A stretch of DNA of 59,202 bases. Origin: DATMGU01 sp035555315 (GTDB lineage Bacteria; Pseudomonadota; Alphaproteobacteria; ATCC43930; CGMCC-115725). A program made the translations under genes and the position numbers. Positions within the stretch are counted from its first letter, which is position 1. Every line of letters starts with the position of its first letter. The notes under the pieces were generated by a model. That model searched no databases. It had not been told where the DNA came from and worked only from the letters and a program-made list of their open reading frames with translations. This document shows, in pieces, positions 17,337 through 26,511 of this stretch. The DNA is taken from the NCBI GenBank assembly GCA_035555315.1, contig DATMGU010000009.1, forward strand, positions 1 to 59,202, written 5' to 3'.

Positions 17337-18269
17337 TCACAGGTGCTCCGGCGTGGGGATGTGGGGCGGCATGCCCCGGGACCTCTTGTTCTCGTAGAGG
17401 ATGTGCCCCAGCACCGAGAGCAGCACCACGCCGCCACCGATCGCCGTGGTCAGCTTCGGCGTCTCGCCAAAGGCGAGCCAGACCCAGATCGGTGCCAGAG
17501 GCGCGTCGAGCGCCCCGATCAACGCCGTCTGCGCCGCGGGAATGAGCCTCGCCCCGATCATGAAGAGGATGAGGCCCAGAACCATGTTGCTGATCCCGAA
17601 CAAGACAAGATTGAACAGATCGACGGGACTGGCCGAGAGGGGGGACGCGAAGGGCAGGCTGATCAGGCAGCTGAGCAAGGCCGACAGGCACGCCGCCGGC
17701 AGCATCGGGACAGGGATCTTCGTGCGCCGAACCGCCACGATCATAATCGCCATGAGCAGCGTCATACAAAGCGCCAGCACATCGCCCCCGATATCGCCTT
17801 CGCCGAACCCGTTGATCACCGTGAGCGCCACGCCGCAGAGGGCGAACGCGCTCGCGACCAATGTCGCCGGGGATACCCGCTCCCGCATCGCCAGCCAGGC
17901 GAGGCCCGCGGCCATGAAAGGGGTCGTCGCATAGACGATGGATACGTGAGCCACCGTCGTCAGCTTCAGCGCGGTCAGGAATGTGAGCATGCCCGCCATG
18001 GAGAGCAGGCTGAGCAGAATGCCGATCCACCCCATTCCCGAGAAGGCCCGCCATGTCCCGCGACGCTCCCTCAGCATGATGAAGACCAATCCCGCGAGCG
18101 TCCCGAAGATGCCGCGCCAGAACACCGTGGTCCACGCATCGAGGGGAATGAGCCGGGTGAAGAATCCGGCCGTGCTCCAGGCCACCGCCGATAGCGTCAC
18201 GAGCAGCAGACCGAGCTGATAGCGTGTGATACTCCCGCTCTCCTGCGGCACGACGGACGGCATACTCAT
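17337..18269 (-). CDS. EamA/DMT family transporter
   Basis: This 310-residue protein has ten predicted membrane segments arranged as two EamA repeats, typical of drug/metabolite exporters. The ATG at 18269 overlaps the stop of the upstream NIF3-insert-like gene as ATGA, so the two are coupled; an earlier in-frame ATG at 18284 would overlap more. Substrate is unknown. A WYL-type regulator lies divergently upstream of the pair and is the likely controller. Confidence 0.9.
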   Translation of the reverse strand: MSMPSVVPQESGSITRYQLGLLLVTLSAVAWSTAGFFTRLIPLDAWTTVFWRGIFGTLAGLVFIMLRERRGTWRAFSGMGWIGILLSLLSMAGMLTFLTALKLTTVAHVSIVYATTPFMAAGLAWLAMRERVSPATLVASAFALCGVALTVINGFGEGDIGGDVLALCMTLLMAIMIVAVRRTKIPVPMLPAACLSALLSCLISLPFASPLSASPVDLFNLVLFGISNMVLGLILFMIGARLIPAAQTALIGALDAPLAPIWVWLAFGETPKLTTAIGGGVVLLSVLGHILYENKRSRGMPPHIPTPEHL

Positions 18270-18712
18270 GGCGTCTTCATCCAATCACCACCCTTGTTCC
18301 ACCACCGATTGGGATTGTTCGGATCACCGCCCTTCGTTCGGCTTGCCAAGACCTCCTGCACGACGATGACGGGTTCCTGATAGCTATGCACCGCGACGAT
18401 AGCTTCGACAGCCTGATCCAGGATGCCGCGATCCCGCGCGATCTGGAACGAGATGACGACCATATCCGGTCGCGATCGTGTCTCTTCCTCTGCTCCCGCC
18501 GCGGCACCGTCCCGTGGACGGTAGCGCTCAAGGCCAGGTGCCGATTGGAAGGCGCATCGATCGTAATTGCCCATAACGAGCGGGACCACCCGAGCCAAAC
18601 CATCCATGACGGTATCGGCTTCTTCCCGGGGGACCTGGACATCGACCAGCCACATCGGTTCCATCCGAGTCGACGCCGTCTCGAACCCCACTGCCAGAAC
18701 ATCTTCGCTCAT
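18266..18712 (-). CDS. Standalone NIF3-insert/CutA-like (PII-fold) protein
   Basis: This 148-residue protein resembles the PII/CutA-like insert domain of NIF3/YqfO proteins: WLVDVQVPREEADTVMDGLA, then GNYDRCAFQSAPGLERYRP and HSYQEPVIVVQEV. It lacks the flanking NIF3 metal-binding halves, so it stands alone. Members of this fold can bind metals or small ligands. GGAGG five bases before the ATG at 18712 sets the start. It is translationally coupled to an EamA exporter, which suggests that it senses or handles the exporter's substrate. Confidence 0.6.
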   Translation of the reverse strand: MSEDVLAVGFETASTRMEPMWLVDVQVPREEADTVMDGLARVVPLVMGNYDRCAFQSAPGLERYRPRDGAAAGAEEETRSRPDMVVISFQIARDRGILDQAVEAIVAVHSYQEPVIVVQEVLASRTKGGDPNNPNRWWNKGGDWMKTP

Positions 18713-18851
18713 CATCACCTCCCCGATCGCCGCGCGGGACACTCCATTCGCTCGCCATCGCGTCCCATAGGAACCACAATAGTGAAGGACTGCTGACATC
18801 GCCTTGTCAGCAGTGATGCGTCACGATGGTATTTCTCTGGAGGTTCCCGGG

Positions 18852-19574
18852 ATGCGCCGAACGACTCGCCTCTTCGAAATCATCCAGGTGCTGCGATCGG
18901 CGCGCAAGCCGATGACGGCCGCCGCGATCGCCGAGACGCTCGAAGTCACCAAGCGAACCGTCTATCGGGACATCGCCTCATTGCAGGCGAACTCGGTGCC
19001 GATCCATGGCGAGGCCGGAGTCGGCTATGTCATGCGATGCGGCTACGATCTGCCGCCGCTCATGCTGTCGGTGGAGGAAGTCGAGGCCGTCGTCGTCGCC
19101 CTCAGCCTCGTCGGACGAACCGGGGATCGCGGATTGAAGGCCGCGGCGGCATCCGTCCAGAACAAGATCGCCGCCGTTCTGCCATATCAACGGCCGATCG
19201 ACCAAGTCAGCCTATTCACCTCGACCTGGGGAGTTGACGAACCCGCATGCGTCGATCTCGGGCTGATTCGGCGCGCGATACGGGAGGAACGCAAACTCTC
19301 GCTGGCGTATCGCGACGATCGGGACCGCGTGACCGAACGCATCGTCCGGCCGATCGCCATCATCTACTACGTCGAGGTGATCAACATCGTTGCCTGGTGC
19401 GAGTTGCGGGAGGGATTTCGGCACTTTCGGGCGGATCGGATACACGCCTGCACGACTCTTGAGAGCCGTTTCGAAGGCGAAGGATCGACGTTGCGGACGG
19501 CTTGGTCGGCCGCGCGCCCGCCAATCGCCGGACCAAAGCAGCCCCATGATTCGGCTCCGATCGGCCATAAGTGA
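18852..19574 (+). CDS. HTH/WYL-domain transcriptional regulator, YafY-like
   Basis: This 240-residue protein has an N-terminal DeoR/HTH_11-type winged helix (residues 1-56, TRLFEIIQVLRSARKPMTAA then TKRTVYRDIASLQ) and a C-terminal WYL domain whose core reads SLAYRDDRDRVTERIVRP with the YY/W variant IIYYVEVINIVAWCELR. GGAGG precedes the ATG at 18852. It diverges from the NIF3-insert-like/EamA pair across 139 bp and most likely controls them. WYL domains bind nucleotides or other small ligands. Confidence 0.9.
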   Translation: MRRTTRLFEIIQVLRSARKPMTAAAIAETLEVTKRTVYRDIASLQANSVPIHGEAGVGYVMRCGYDLPPLMLSVEEVEAVVVALSLVGRTGDRGLKAAAASVQNKIAAVLPYQRPIDQVSLFTSTWGVDEPACVDLGLIRRAIREERKLSLAYRDDRDRVTERIVRPIAIIYYVEVINIVAWCELREGFRHFRADRIHACTTLESRFEGEGSTLRTAWSAARPPIAGPKQPHDSAPIGHK

Positions 19575-19654
19575 TCGGCATGCGTTCATTAGACGAGCTT
19601 GCGGATCGGCGCGCGGGCTGTCAGATCTGAGGGGCGAGGGGAGGTTGACCGAGC

Positions 19655-21250
19655 ATGACGATGGCCTTTAAGGGCGCCGGTACGGGGACGAGGCGCGACT
19701 GGATCGGCTTCGGCGCCATGTGCATCGGCATGTTCATGGCGGTGCTGGACATCCAAATCGTCGCGACCGCCCTGCCCGATCTGCAAGCCGCGCTGAAGAT
19801 CCCGTTCGATTACTTGAGCTGGACCCAAACCGCCTACCTCATCCCCGAGATCATCGCCGTGGCCTTGAGCGGTTGGGCCGGCCGGCTGATCACCCATGGC
19901 CGGTTGTTCGCGCTGGGTGCCGCGGGCTTCACGCTGGCCAGCATCGGCTGCGCGTTCAGCGGGGATGCCGTCACCCTGATCTCCTGGCGCGTCGCGCAGG
20001 GCCTGTGCGGCGGCTTCCTGATTCCGACGGTCTTCACCGTGGGGGCGCGGCTGTTCGACGGCCGCGCCGAGGCGCGCGCCATCGCCGCCGCCGGTGCCGC
20101 GGCGATGCTGGCGACGGCGATCGGCCCTCTGGTCGCGGGCTACATCGTCGAGCAATTGAGCTGGCATTGGCTGTTCCTGATCAATGTGCTGCCCGGCATC
20201 GTCGTGGTCGCGACCGTCAGCACGACGATCAAGCTGGACGCGGCCGATCGATCGGCCTTGAGCGACTTCGAAGCGGTCGCCTTCGTCTCGCTGGTCGGTT
20301 TCCTGGTCGCCCTCGAACTGCTGCTGAAGGAGGGTCCGCCGCGTGGCTGGGCCGATTCCGTGGTGTTCGGGCTGGTCGCCCTCGTCGTCGTCAGCACCGC
20401 CGGGCTATGGCTGCGCTGCGTCAAGCGGCGCAGCGCGCTGCTGGAAATGCGCCTGCTGCGCGACAGCCGGTTCGCGCTGGCCTGTCTTGCCAGTTTCGTG
20501 CTGGGCATCGGCGTGTTCGGCAGCGCCTATCTGTTGCCAGTGTTCCTGGGTTTCGTGCGCCAACACAGCCCGCTTGAAATCGGCGAGACGGTGATGGTGA
20601 CCGGCGCCGCCCAGTTGGTCTGCGCCCCGATCGCCGCCTGGGTGCAGGCGCGCTGGGGCTGCCGCACCCTACCCGGCGCGCTGATCGCGACGGCCGGGTT
20701 CGCGTGCTTCGCGCTTGGCTCTCTGCTGAACGCCCATGAGACGGTCAACTCCGATTTCCGGGAATTGCTGCTGCCGCAGGTGCTGCGCGGCGCCGCCGTG
20801 ATGTTCTGCCTGTTGCCGACCATGGCGATGGCGCTCGACCATCAGCGGGCGGACCAGCTGGGCAACGCCAGCGCCTTGTTCAACCTGGTGCGCAATGTGG
20901 GCGGCGCGGTCGGCATCGCCCTGGTAGCGACGGTGATCGAGTTGCGGCCGGCGGTCCACGCCCACGCGATCGCCGCCCGGCTGCAAGCGGGCGATCGCGC
21001 CACCGCGCAATTCCTGGGACTGCCGCTCGACCGGTTCCACGGCGTGCCGATCGGACCGGTCGATCAGGCGACCCAGGACATGGTGCGGCCGATCATCGAG
21101 CAGGGTGCGGCCACCGCCTCGTTCAACGATGCCTGGATCGTCGTGGCCATCGCCTTCGCGGCGACCGCGGTAAGCTTGGCGGTGTTCGCCTGGCGCTTCG
21201 GCACGGCTCGAACCCGCGCCACCGGACGGTCCCCGATCCCACAGGGTTAG
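19655..21250 (+). CDS. MFS transporter, DHA2 (EmrB/QacA) family
   Basis: This 531-residue efflux protein has about 14 hydrophobic segments. DHA2 hallmarks include FMAVLDIQIVATALPDLQ in the first helix, WTQTAYLIPEIIAVALSGWA, RVAQGLCGGFLIP, and GPLVAGYIVEQLSWHWLFLI. It probably exports a drug or metabolite with proton exchange. There is no adjacent membrane-fusion partner, so it may act alone in the inner membrane. Its stop abuts the stub of an acyl-CoA dehydrogenase gene on the other strand, so this edge looks like a rearrangement boundary. Confidence 0.92.
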   Translation: MTMAFKGAGTGTRRDWIGFGAMCIGMFMAVLDIQIVATALPDLQAALKIPFDYLSWTQTAYLIPEIIAVALSGWAGRLITHGRLFALGAAGFTLASIGCAFSGDAVTLISWRVAQGLCGGFLIPTVFTVGARLFDGRAEARAIAAAGAAAMLATAIGPLVAGYIVEQLSWHWLFLINVLPGIVVVATVSTTIKLDAADRSALSDFEAVAFVSLVGFLVALELLLKEGPPRGWADSVVFGLVALVVVSTAGLWLRCVKRRSALLEMRLLRDSRFALACLASFVLGIGVFGSAYLLPVFLGFVRQHSPLEIGETVMVTGAAQLVCAPIAAWVQARWGCRTLPGALIATAGFACFALGSLLNAHETVNSDFRELLLPQVLRGAAVMFCLLPTMAMALDHQRADQLGNASALFNLVRNVGGAVGIALVATVIELRPAVHAHAIAARLQAGDRATAQFLGLPLDRFHGVPIGPVDQATQDMVRPIIEQGAATASFNDAWIVVAIAFAATAVSLAVFAWRFGTARTRATGRSPIPQG

Positions 21251-21369
21251 ACGGTGGAAGGTTTGGATCGCGCGGTTGGCGCTCGTCGTCTACGTGCCAC
21301 CTCGGCCGCGACAAAGTCCCTGAGCCGAGCCTGGATCGCCTGCGATTTCTCGGAATAGTCGAAATCCGT
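21247..21369 (-). pseudogene. Acyl-CoA dehydrogenase N-terminal remnant
   Basis: Read on the minus strand after the phosphotransferase stop, this stretch encodes TDFDYSEKSQAIQARLRDFV followed by AAEV, which is the first helix of an acyl-CoA dehydrogenase (usual start MDFDYS...). GGGAGAG lies five bases before, but the start codon position is ACG instead of ATG. After about 24 codons the sequence becomes unrelated and ends at a stop overlapping the MFS stop. A phosphotransferase followed by an ACAD is a known pair (ACAD10/11-like), so the dehydrogenase was probably deleted here. The remnant is too short for certainty. Confidence 0.6.
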
Positions 21370-21381
21370 GGCGTCTCTCCC

Positions 21382-22434
21382 TTAGTCCCTGACGAGACCC
21401 CAGGCCGTATCGGCCAGAACGCGGCCCATGCGGCCGACCCGCTCGGCATCGTCGCTCGATGCGTTGCCGGAGCGCGCGCGGGCCAGCACGCCTTCGGCGA
21501 TGACCGCGAGCCGGAACATGGCGAAGGCCAGATGGAATTCGGTCATCCCATCGGAGCGCCCGGTCAGCGCCAAATAACGAGCGACATGCTCCGCCTCGCT
21601 CGGCACCCGCAGCGCCGCTCGGTCGAGGCCGCCGATCCCGCCCATCACATCGGGCGGCACGTGATAGGCGATGCAATTGAACGCGACATCGGCCAAGGGA
21701 TGACCCAGCGTCGACAGCTCCCAATCCAAAATGGCGATGACGCGGGGCTCGGTCGGGTGGAACATCAGATTGTCGAGCTTGAAGTCGCCATGGCTGATCG
21801 CCGTGTCGTCGCCCGGTGGGATATGCGGCGGCAGCCAGGCGCAGAGCCGGTCGATGGACGGGTTCTCCTCGACCTTGGAATTGGCCCATTGCTCGGTCCA
21901 GCGCCGGATCTGTCGGGTGTAGTAATTGCCGGGCCGGCCATAATCGGCGAGGCCCAAAGCCGCCCAATCGACACCGTGCAGCGTCGCCAGCGCGCCGATC
22001 ATCGCCCGGTAATAGGCGTCTCGCTCCGCCGGCGGCACCTCCGGCAAGGCGGCCGAGCGGAACACCCGGCCGACCAGCCGCTCCATCAGATAGAACGGCG
22101 TGCCCAGCACCGCGGGATCGGCGCAGTAATGTACCATCCTGGGCACCGGCACCGCCGTCGTCGCCAGCGCCGCCATGATGCGGTACTCACGGTCGATCGC
22201 ATGGGCGGATCTCAGCAACTCGCCAGGCGGCTGCTTGCGCAGGACATAGGCAGCGGTAGCGGTCTCGACCAGATAGGTGGGATTGGACTGGCCGACCGAC
22301 ATCTGCCGCAGCCTTAGCCCGGCACCGGTGCCGAGCTGTTTGTCGAGATACGCCGCCAGCGCCGCCTCGGGCAGCCGATGAGCCGCCCGCACTTCGGTGG
22401 TTTCCGTGGCCTGGTCATTCGGCGGTCCGCTCAA
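21382..22434 (-). CDS. Phosphotransferase family protein (APH/ACAD10-like)
   Basis: This 350-residue protein has the aminoglycoside-phosphotransferase/kinase fold: RQMSVGQSNPTYLV and AYVLRKQP in the N-lobe, and the Brenner motif SHGDFKLDNLMF with DWELSTLGHPLADVA in the C-lobe. It matches the subgroup paired with acyl-CoA dehydrogenases, thought to phosphorylate 4-hydroxyacyl-CoA-type intermediates. No ATG fits; I chose a TTG at 22434, preceded by GGGAGGGAG. The downstream dehydrogenase partner is present only as a stub, so the gene may be losing function. Confidence 0.85.
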   Translation of the reverse strand: MSGPPNDQATETTEVRAAHRLPEAALAAYLDKQLGTGAGLRLRQMSVGQSNPTYLVETATAAYVLRKQPPGELLRSAHAIDREYRIMAALATTAVPVPRMVHYCADPAVLGTPFYLMERLVGRVFRSAALPEVPPAERDAYYRAMIGALATLHGVDWAALGLADYGRPGNYYTRQIRRWTEQWANSKVEENPSIDRLCAWLPPHIPPGDDTAISHGDFKLDNLMFHPTEPRVIAILDWELSTLGHPLADVAFNCIAYHVPPDVMGGIGGLDRAALRVPSEAEHVARYLALTGRSDGMTEFHLAFAMFRLAVIAEGVLARARSGNASSDDAERVGRMGRVLADTAWGLVRD

Positions 22435-22612
22435 GCTGGTCTCCCTCCCATCATGCTGTCGCCAGCAGAAGGCGCTTCGCGGCTTCTCTCTCGCCAGCAT
22501 CACCGATCGAGCCGGCGTTTGTCCATCCGGCGTGTCGTCAGTTGGCAGGTCGCAATCAGATCCGATACCCTGGAACCCGGCTGCGCAGAGAGCACCGATC
22601 AGCGGAGAAATC

Positions 22613-23788
22613 ATGGCGTCCCCCAAGGAGATCGATGGTTTCCTGAAACAGGCAACCGATGACGTCGCCGTGCCCGGCGTGGTCGCCATGGCGGCGACGC
22701 CCGAGGGCATCCTCTATGAGGGCGCCTTCGGCAAGCGGTCGCTGCCGGACGGCGCCCCGATGACCCTCGACACGGTGTTCTGGATCGCCTCGATGACCAA
22801 GGCGGTCACCTCGGTCGCGGCGATGCAATTGGTGGAGCGAGGTAAGCTCGACCTCGATGCGCCCTTGGGCGGATTGCTGCCCTATCTGGGCGAGGCGCAG
22901 GTGCTGAAAGGGTTCGACGAGGCCGGCGCCCCTCGGTTGCGGCCGGCCCGGCGGGCGATCACCCTGCGCCGCCTGCTGACCCATACGGCCGGCTTCGCCA
23001 ACGACATCTGGAACCCGATGGCCGGCCGGTATATGCGACAGGGCGGTGTGCCGCGCCCGAACTCGGGCCTCAAGATCGCCCTGCGCATGCCCTTGATGGC
23101 CGATCCGGGCGAGCGGTGGGAATACAGCATCGCCACGGATTGGGTCGGCCAGGCGGTCGAGGCGGCGAGCGGCCAGCCGCTCGATGCCTATTTCGCCGAG
23201 CACATCTTCCAGCCACTCGGCATGGCCGACACGGCGTTCCTGGTGACACCGGAGCAGCGGTCACGCCAGGTCAGCAGGCATCAACGCCAAGCCGACGGAA
23301 CGCTGACGGCGATTCCGATCGTGGTGCTCGATCGGCCGGAATTCTTCGCGGGCGGCGGCGGGTTGCACAGCACCGGCCCGGATTATCTGAGGTTTCTACA
23401 GATGCTGCTGGCGGGTGGCGCGTTCGACGGCAACAGGGTGCTGCGCGCCGAAACAGTGGCGCTGATGGCGCGGAATCAGATCGGCGACCTGCCGGCCGGC
23501 ATCATGAAGACGGTGATGCCCGAGCTTTCCAACGACGTCGATTTCTTTCCCGGCATGGAGCAGCGCTGGGGCCTGGGGTTCCTGATCAACACCAGGACAG
23601 CCGCGACCGGGCGCAACGCCGGCAGCCTTGCCTGGGCGGGATTGGGCAACACCTATTATTGGATCGATCCCACGGCACAGGTCACCGGGCTTATCATGAT
23701 GCAGATCCTGCCCTTCGCCGACACCCAGGCAGTGGATCTCTACCGGCTGTTCGAGACCGGCATCTACCGGATGCTGGCCGCCGGGTGA
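22613..23788 (+). CDS. Serine hydrolase, class C beta-lactamase fold
   Basis: This 391-residue protein has the SxxK catalytic motif in WIASMTKAV (near residue 60), a YSIA segment in place of the YxN motif, and HTAGFAND. No signal peptide is present, so it is probably a cytoplasmic esterase or amide hydrolase (EstB-like), not an antibiotic-resistance beta-lactamase. GGAG six bases before the ATG at 22613 sets the start. It diverges from the phosphotransferase gene and is convergent with the binding-protein gene. Confidence 0.9.
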   Translation: MASPKEIDGFLKQATDDVAVPGVVAMAATPEGILYEGAFGKRSLPDGAPMTLDTVFWIASMTKAVTSVAAMQLVERGKLDLDAPLGGLLPYLGEAQVLKGFDEAGAPRLRPARRAITLRRLLTHTAGFANDIWNPMAGRYMRQGGVPRPNSGLKIALRMPLMADPGERWEYSIATDWVGQAVEAASGQPLDAYFAEHIFQPLGMADTAFLVTPEQRSRQVSRHQRQADGTLTAIPIVVLDRPEFFAGGGGLHSTGPDYLRFLQMLLAGGAFDGNRVLRAETVALMARNQIGDLPAGIMKTVMPELSNDVDFFPGMEQRWGLGFLINTRTAATGRNAGSLAWAGLGNTYYWIDPTAQVTGLIMMQILPFADTQAVDLYRLFETGIYRMLAAG

Positions 23789-23816
23789 GCGGCGGCCAGA
23801 TCCACCTCGGTCTCGG

Positions 23817-25040
23817 CTACGGCGCCTTGATCATGGGGCAAGCGCCGGCGCCGACGGCGCGGAAGGCGGCGTCGCCGGGGATCGTGCCCTGCAGGGTATA
23901 GAGGTCCCAGGGGCCCTTGCTCTCGGCCTCGGTCTTCACCTGGAACAGGTACATGTCATGGACCGCGCGGCCGTCCGGACGGATGGTCACCGTGCCGAAC
24001 AGCGGATCGTCGATCGGCGCCTTGCGCATCGCCGCTACGACCTCTTCGCCCACCACGGTCTGGGCGTCGCGCACCGCGCGCAGATAGGCGAGCGTCGCCG
24101 AATAGACGCCGGCGTGATCCTCGGTCGGCATGCGGCCGTTCATCCGCTCGGCGAACCGCTTGCTCCAGGCGCGCGTCTTGTCGTTGAGATCCCAGTAGAA
24201 CGCCTCGGTCAGCTGCAGGCCATGGGCGGCGGGGAGGCCCAGCGACTTGATGTCGGAGATCTGCATGAACAGGGCGGCGAGCTTGATGCCGCTGCTCGTC
24301 AGGCCGAATTCCTGGGCCTGCTTCACCGAGTTGATCGCATCGGCGCCGGTATTGGCCATGGCCACGACCTTGGCGCCGGAACCCTGCGCCGCCAGCAAAG
24401 GTGAGCCGAAATCGGCGGTGCTGAGCGGCACCCGGGTGCTGCCCAAGGCCTTACCGCCGGCCGCCGTCAGCGCCGCCGTCGCATCGCGCTCCAAGGCCTG
24501 GCCCAGCGCGAAATCCACCGTGATGAAATACCAGGTGTCGAGGCCTTGCTTCTGCATGGCGTTCACCGTGCTGGCGCCCTGCGCCCAGGTGTCGCTGACC
24601 CATTGCACCGTGGTCGGCGCGCAGGCCTTGCCGGTCATGTCCGAAGTCAAGGCGCTCGAGGCCAGCGTCACCCGGTGCTTGTCCCTCAGGACCCCGGCGA
24701 CGCCCAGCGCCACGCCGGAATTCGGCAGGTCGACGATCGCGTTGACGCCGTCCTGATCGATCCAGCGGCTGGCCACGGCGACGCCGATATCCGGCTTGTT
24801 CTGGTGATCGGCGGACAGGATCTCGACCTTCAGCCCCTTGCTCTCACCGGCGAAATCCTCCGCCGCCAGTTTCGCGGCGACGACCGACCCGGCGCCGACC
24901 TGGTCGGAGAACGGGCCGCTCATATCGGTCAGGACGCCGATCTTGACCGTGTTGTTGGGAATCTCGGCCAAGGCCGGCAGGCTTACCAGCGCACCGGTGG
25001 CGAGGCCCAGGGCGAGGATGGGAACGAAGATGCGTGACAT
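23817..25040 (-). CDS. ABC transporter substrate-binding protein, branched-chain amino acid (LivK) type
   Basis: This 407-residue periplasmic binding protein starts with a signal peptide (MSRIFVPILALGLATGALVS, cleavage after ALA) and then VKIGVLTDMSGPFSDQVGAG, the hallmark of type I (LivJ/UrtA) binding proteins. GGAG lies eight bases before the ATG at 25040. No permease or ATPase follows, so it is an orphan that must use a transporter encoded elsewhere. It is the third gene of the Rieske / glutamine-synthetase-like operon and probably captures that pathway's substrate. Confidence 0.92.
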   Translation of the reverse strand: MSRIFVPILALGLATGALVSLPALAEIPNNTVKIGVLTDMSGPFSDQVGAGSVVAAKLAAEDFAGESKGLKVEILSADHQNKPDIGVAVASRWIDQDGVNAIVDLPNSGVALGVAGVLRDKHRVTLASSALTSDMTGKACAPTTVQWVSDTWAQGASTVNAMQKQGLDTWYFITVDFALGQALERDATAALTAAGGKALGSTRVPLSTADFGSPLLAAQGSGAKVVAMANTGADAINSVKQAQEFGLTSSGIKLAALFMQISDIKSLGLPAAHGLQLTEAFYWDLNDKTRAWSKRFAERMNGRMPTEDHAGVYSATLAYLRAVRDAQTVVGEEVVAAMRKAPIDDPLFGTVTIRPDGRAVHDMYLFQVKTEAESKGPWDLYTLQGTIPGDAAFRAVGAGACPMIKAP

Positions 25041-25068
25041 GAACAGGCTCCTGACCAAAACGGGGCGA

Positions 25069-26511
25069 TCACAGCAGGGCGAAATACTCGCGATGCTCCC
25101 AATCCGTAACCTCGGACAGAAAGCGCGCGATCTCGGCTTCTTTCAAGCGGATGAAATAGTCGATGAAGAAGCCGCCGAACTGTTCCTTGAAACACGCATC
25201 GTCGCGCAGCGCGGCGAGCGCTTCCATCAGGCTGCGCGGCAGCGTCGCAGCGGCGGATTCGTACGGTGTGTCGGCGGACGGCCCCGGCTCGATCTTGCGG
25301 TCGATGCCGTCGAGACCCGAGACGACCTGCGAAGCCATATAGAGATAGGGGTTCGCCGCGGGCTCGCCGGCGCGGTTTTCCAGCCTTGTCGCCGGATCGC
25401 CGGGGCCGCCGAGCACGCGCACCATGACGCCCCGATTGTCGCGCGCCCAGCTCACCCGGTCGGGCGCGTTGGAATAGGGCCGATAGCGCTTATAGCCATT
25501 GATGGTCGGCGTGCTGAACGCGGTCGCGGCGCGTGCATGGGCCAGCAATCCACCGAGATAGAACCGCGCGGTCTCGGAGAACGGTTCTCCCGGCTGGTCG
25601 GACATGAAGACGTTGGTGCCATCGCCCAGGCGGCGCAGCGACTGGTGCAGGTGCCAGCCGCTGGACACGACATGGGGCAGCTTCGGCCGGCACATGAAGG
25701 TGGCATGGTAGCCCTGGCGCCGGCAGACCTGCTTCACCGCCGAGCGGAACAGCATCATGAGATCGGCCGGCCGCAGCCCCACGGTCGGACCGAAGGTCAG
25801 CTCGACCTGGCTCGGCCCGAACTCGATCTCCAGCGAACGCAGCGGCAGGTCGAGCGCCTGGAGGTTGGTGCGCAGCGCCTCCATCAACGGATCGATCTCG
25901 TCGTAGCGCAGCTCGGTCAAATACTGATAGCCGGCGTTGAGCGGCGAGGTGCGCGGCGGCTCACCCGGTGGGGTGCCGTCGCCATGAGCCGGCGGCGTCG
26001 TGTCGTCCAGCCGGAAGATGTGGCATTCGACTTCCAGCCCCGCCACGAAGTCCAGCCCGCGCTCGGCGAGACGATCCAGACTGCGACGCAGCACATGCCG
26101 GGTCGAAAACGGCATCGGCATGCCGCTCTGAAAGTGGATGTCGCACAATACCCAGCCGGTATGCGGCGCCCAGGGCAGGATGCGGAACGTCGTGGGATCG
26201 GGCACCAGCACCATGTCGGCGGCGCCCTGCAACTCCGGCATGTCGAAGCCGCCACCGGGGGTATAGACCGGGAAGGCGGTCTTGCCGGCCAGGTCCTTCA
26301 GCAACATGGTTGTAGTGACGTTGACGCCGTCGCGCAGCACGCGCAGCGCCTCGTCCCGGACCAGCGTCTTACCGCGCAGCACGCCATGGGCGTCGGCGAA
26401 GGCGAAGCGGACGACCTCGACCCCGCGTTCGGCCGCAATCGCTTCCAACCGTTCCGCCGCCGCGTGTTGCTCCGGCGACCACAGATCGTGGCGGATGACG
26501 AAGCTTGTCAT
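25069..26511 (-). CDS. Glutamine synthetase family protein, probable gamma-glutamyl-amine ligase
   Basis: This 480-residue protein has the glutamine synthetase fold: LEIEFGPSQVELTFGPTVG, SSGWHLHQSLRRLGDG, NAPDRVSWARDN and RLENRAGEPAANPYLYMA. Neither its neighbours nor its motifs suggest housekeeping ammonia assimilation; it follows a Rieske oxygenase with a one-base TGATG overlap and precedes an amino-acid-type binding protein. GS-like enzymes in catabolic operons (for example PuuA, IpuC, AtdA1) couple glutamate to an amine. A gamma-glutamylated amine as oxygenase substrate is therefore plausible here. Confidence 0.88.
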   Translation of the reverse strand: MTSFVIRHDLWSPEQHAAAERLEAIAAERGVEVVRFAFADAHGVLRGKTLVRDEALRVLRDGVNVTTTMLLKDLAGKTAFPVYTPGGGFDMPELQGAADMVLVPDPTTFRILPWAPHTGWVLCDIHFQSGMPMPFSTRHVLRRSLDRLAERGLDFVAGLEVECHIFRLDDTTPPAHGDGTPPGEPPRTSPLNAGYQYLTELRYDEIDPLMEALRTNLQALDLPLRSLEIEFGPSQVELTFGPTVGLRPADLMMLFRSAVKQVCRRQGYHATFMCRPKLPHVVSSGWHLHQSLRRLGDGTNVFMSDQPGEPFSETARFYLGGLLAHARAATAFSTPTINGYKRYRPYSNAPDRVSWARDNRGVMVRVLGGPGDPATRLENRAGEPAANPYLYMASQVVSGLDGIDRKIEPGPSADTPYESAAATLPRSLMEALAALRDDACFKEQFGGFFIDYFIRLKEAEIARFLSEVTDWEHREYFALL

